This document shows positions 6,300 through 6,607 of a DNA stretch of 6,607 nucleotides, in pieces. Source of the DNA: Thermoanaerobacterium sp. Lineage in GTDB: Bacteria; Bacillota; Thermoanaerobacteria; Thermoanaerobacterales; Thermoanaerobacteraceae. Under the pieces are notes generated by a model. That model was not told the origin of the DNA. It was given only the letters and a program-made list of their open reading frames with translations, and did no database searches. Each line of letters opens with the position of its first letter. Position 1 is the stretch's first letter. A program made the translations under genes and the position numbers. The DNA lies in assembly GCA_029960905.1 (NCBI GenBank), contig JASBVU010000102.1:1-6607 (forward strand), read 5' to 3'.

Positions 6300-6607
6300 A
6301 TGAGAGCTGTTGTTCAGAGAGCTTTGCAAGGAAATGTTACAGTCGAAGACAATATGATCGGAGAAATTGGCAAGGGACTTGTGGTCTTGGTGGGTGTTTC
6401 AAATGATGATGGTTTAGAAGACGTAGAATATATGGCTGATAAAATCGCCAACTTAAGGATTTTTGACGATGAAGAAGGTAAGATGAATCTCTCTATAATT
6501 GATGTTGGAGGAGAAATCTTACTAGTGTCACAGTTTACACTTCTTGGCGATGCAAGAAAAGGCAGAAGACCTAATTATATGAATGCTGCTAAATCAGAAA
6601 AAGCGTT
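6300..6607 (+). CDS. dtd: D-aminoacyl-tRNA deacylase, 3' end outside window
   Basis: Dtd hydrolyses D-amino acids from mischarged tRNAs, and also glycine from tRNA-Ala, as a cytoplasmic homodimer. The first 102 residues are visible out of about 149 usual for the family. The N-terminus MRAVVQRAL, the segment [12 protein letters not shown] (20-34, with one residue either side varying in the family), the helix [18 protein letters not shown] (46-63) and the signature SQFTLLGD (77-84) followed by KGRRPNY (87-93) are all typical. The SQFT threonine region contributes to the active site. The C-terminal Gly-cisPro motif, which confers D-chirality selection, lies past the window end and cannot be checked. 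The frame is open to the last base, with no defect seen. Its place directly after relA is conserved in Firmicutes. It was formerly called D-Tyr-tRNA(Tyr) deacylase. Confidence 0.96.
   Translation, partial: MRAVVQRALQGNVTVEDNMIGEIGKGLVVLVGVSNDDGLEDVEYMADKIANLRIFDDEEGKMNLSIIDVGGEILLVSQFTLLGDARKGRRPNYMNAAKSEKA

Overview
The window holds a compact, single-strand (+) housekeeping cluster from a low-GC, probably thermophilic anaerobic Firmicute. The order recJ-apt-relA-dtd is a classic Firmicute arrangement. The AT-rich composition, the frequent AGA and ATA codons and the protein style suggest Thermoanaerobacterium or Thermoanaerobacter relatives. That genus-level guess is inference from composition and remembered gene order, not from a search.

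Layout: (1) positions 1-1073, the 3' part of an UbiB/AarF (ABC1) atypical kinase with two C-terminal membrane segments; (2) 1100-3552, recJ, split by a one-base frameshift near 2980-3013 into a catalytic part (637 aa) and a separate C-terminal domain; (3) 3549-4070, apt, overlapping the recJ stop by four bases (ATGA); (4) 4101-6256, the long RelA/SpoT-type (p)ppGpp synthetase/hydrolase, also broken by a one-base frameshift at about 4202-4247; (5) 6300 to the window end, the first two thirds of dtd. The gaps between genes are 26, 30 and 43 bp. Each of the four starts inside the window has a good Shine-Dalgarno sequence. I see no terminator or convincing promoter, so the block is probably one transcript starting outside the window. 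There are no tRNA or rRNA genes, mobile elements, CRISPR arrays or long repeats.

The genes share themes rather than one pathway. RecJ is a DNA-repair exonuclease, Apt salvages adenine, Rel sets the stringent-response alarmone level, and Dtd removes D-amino acids mischarged onto tRNA. UbiB-family proteins are linked to isoprenoid-lipid metabolism in other organisms, but the role here is unknown.

The most notable observation is that two essential-type genes, recJ and relA, each carry a single-base loss of the same sign (-1). Both downstream frames are otherwise intact, and adding one base to each restores proteins of 817 and 718 residues. Base-calling or assembly error is the simplest explanation. 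A real loss in relA would remove a metal-binding histidine of the hydrolase while leaving the synthetase intact. I found no evidence of a previously undescribed system.
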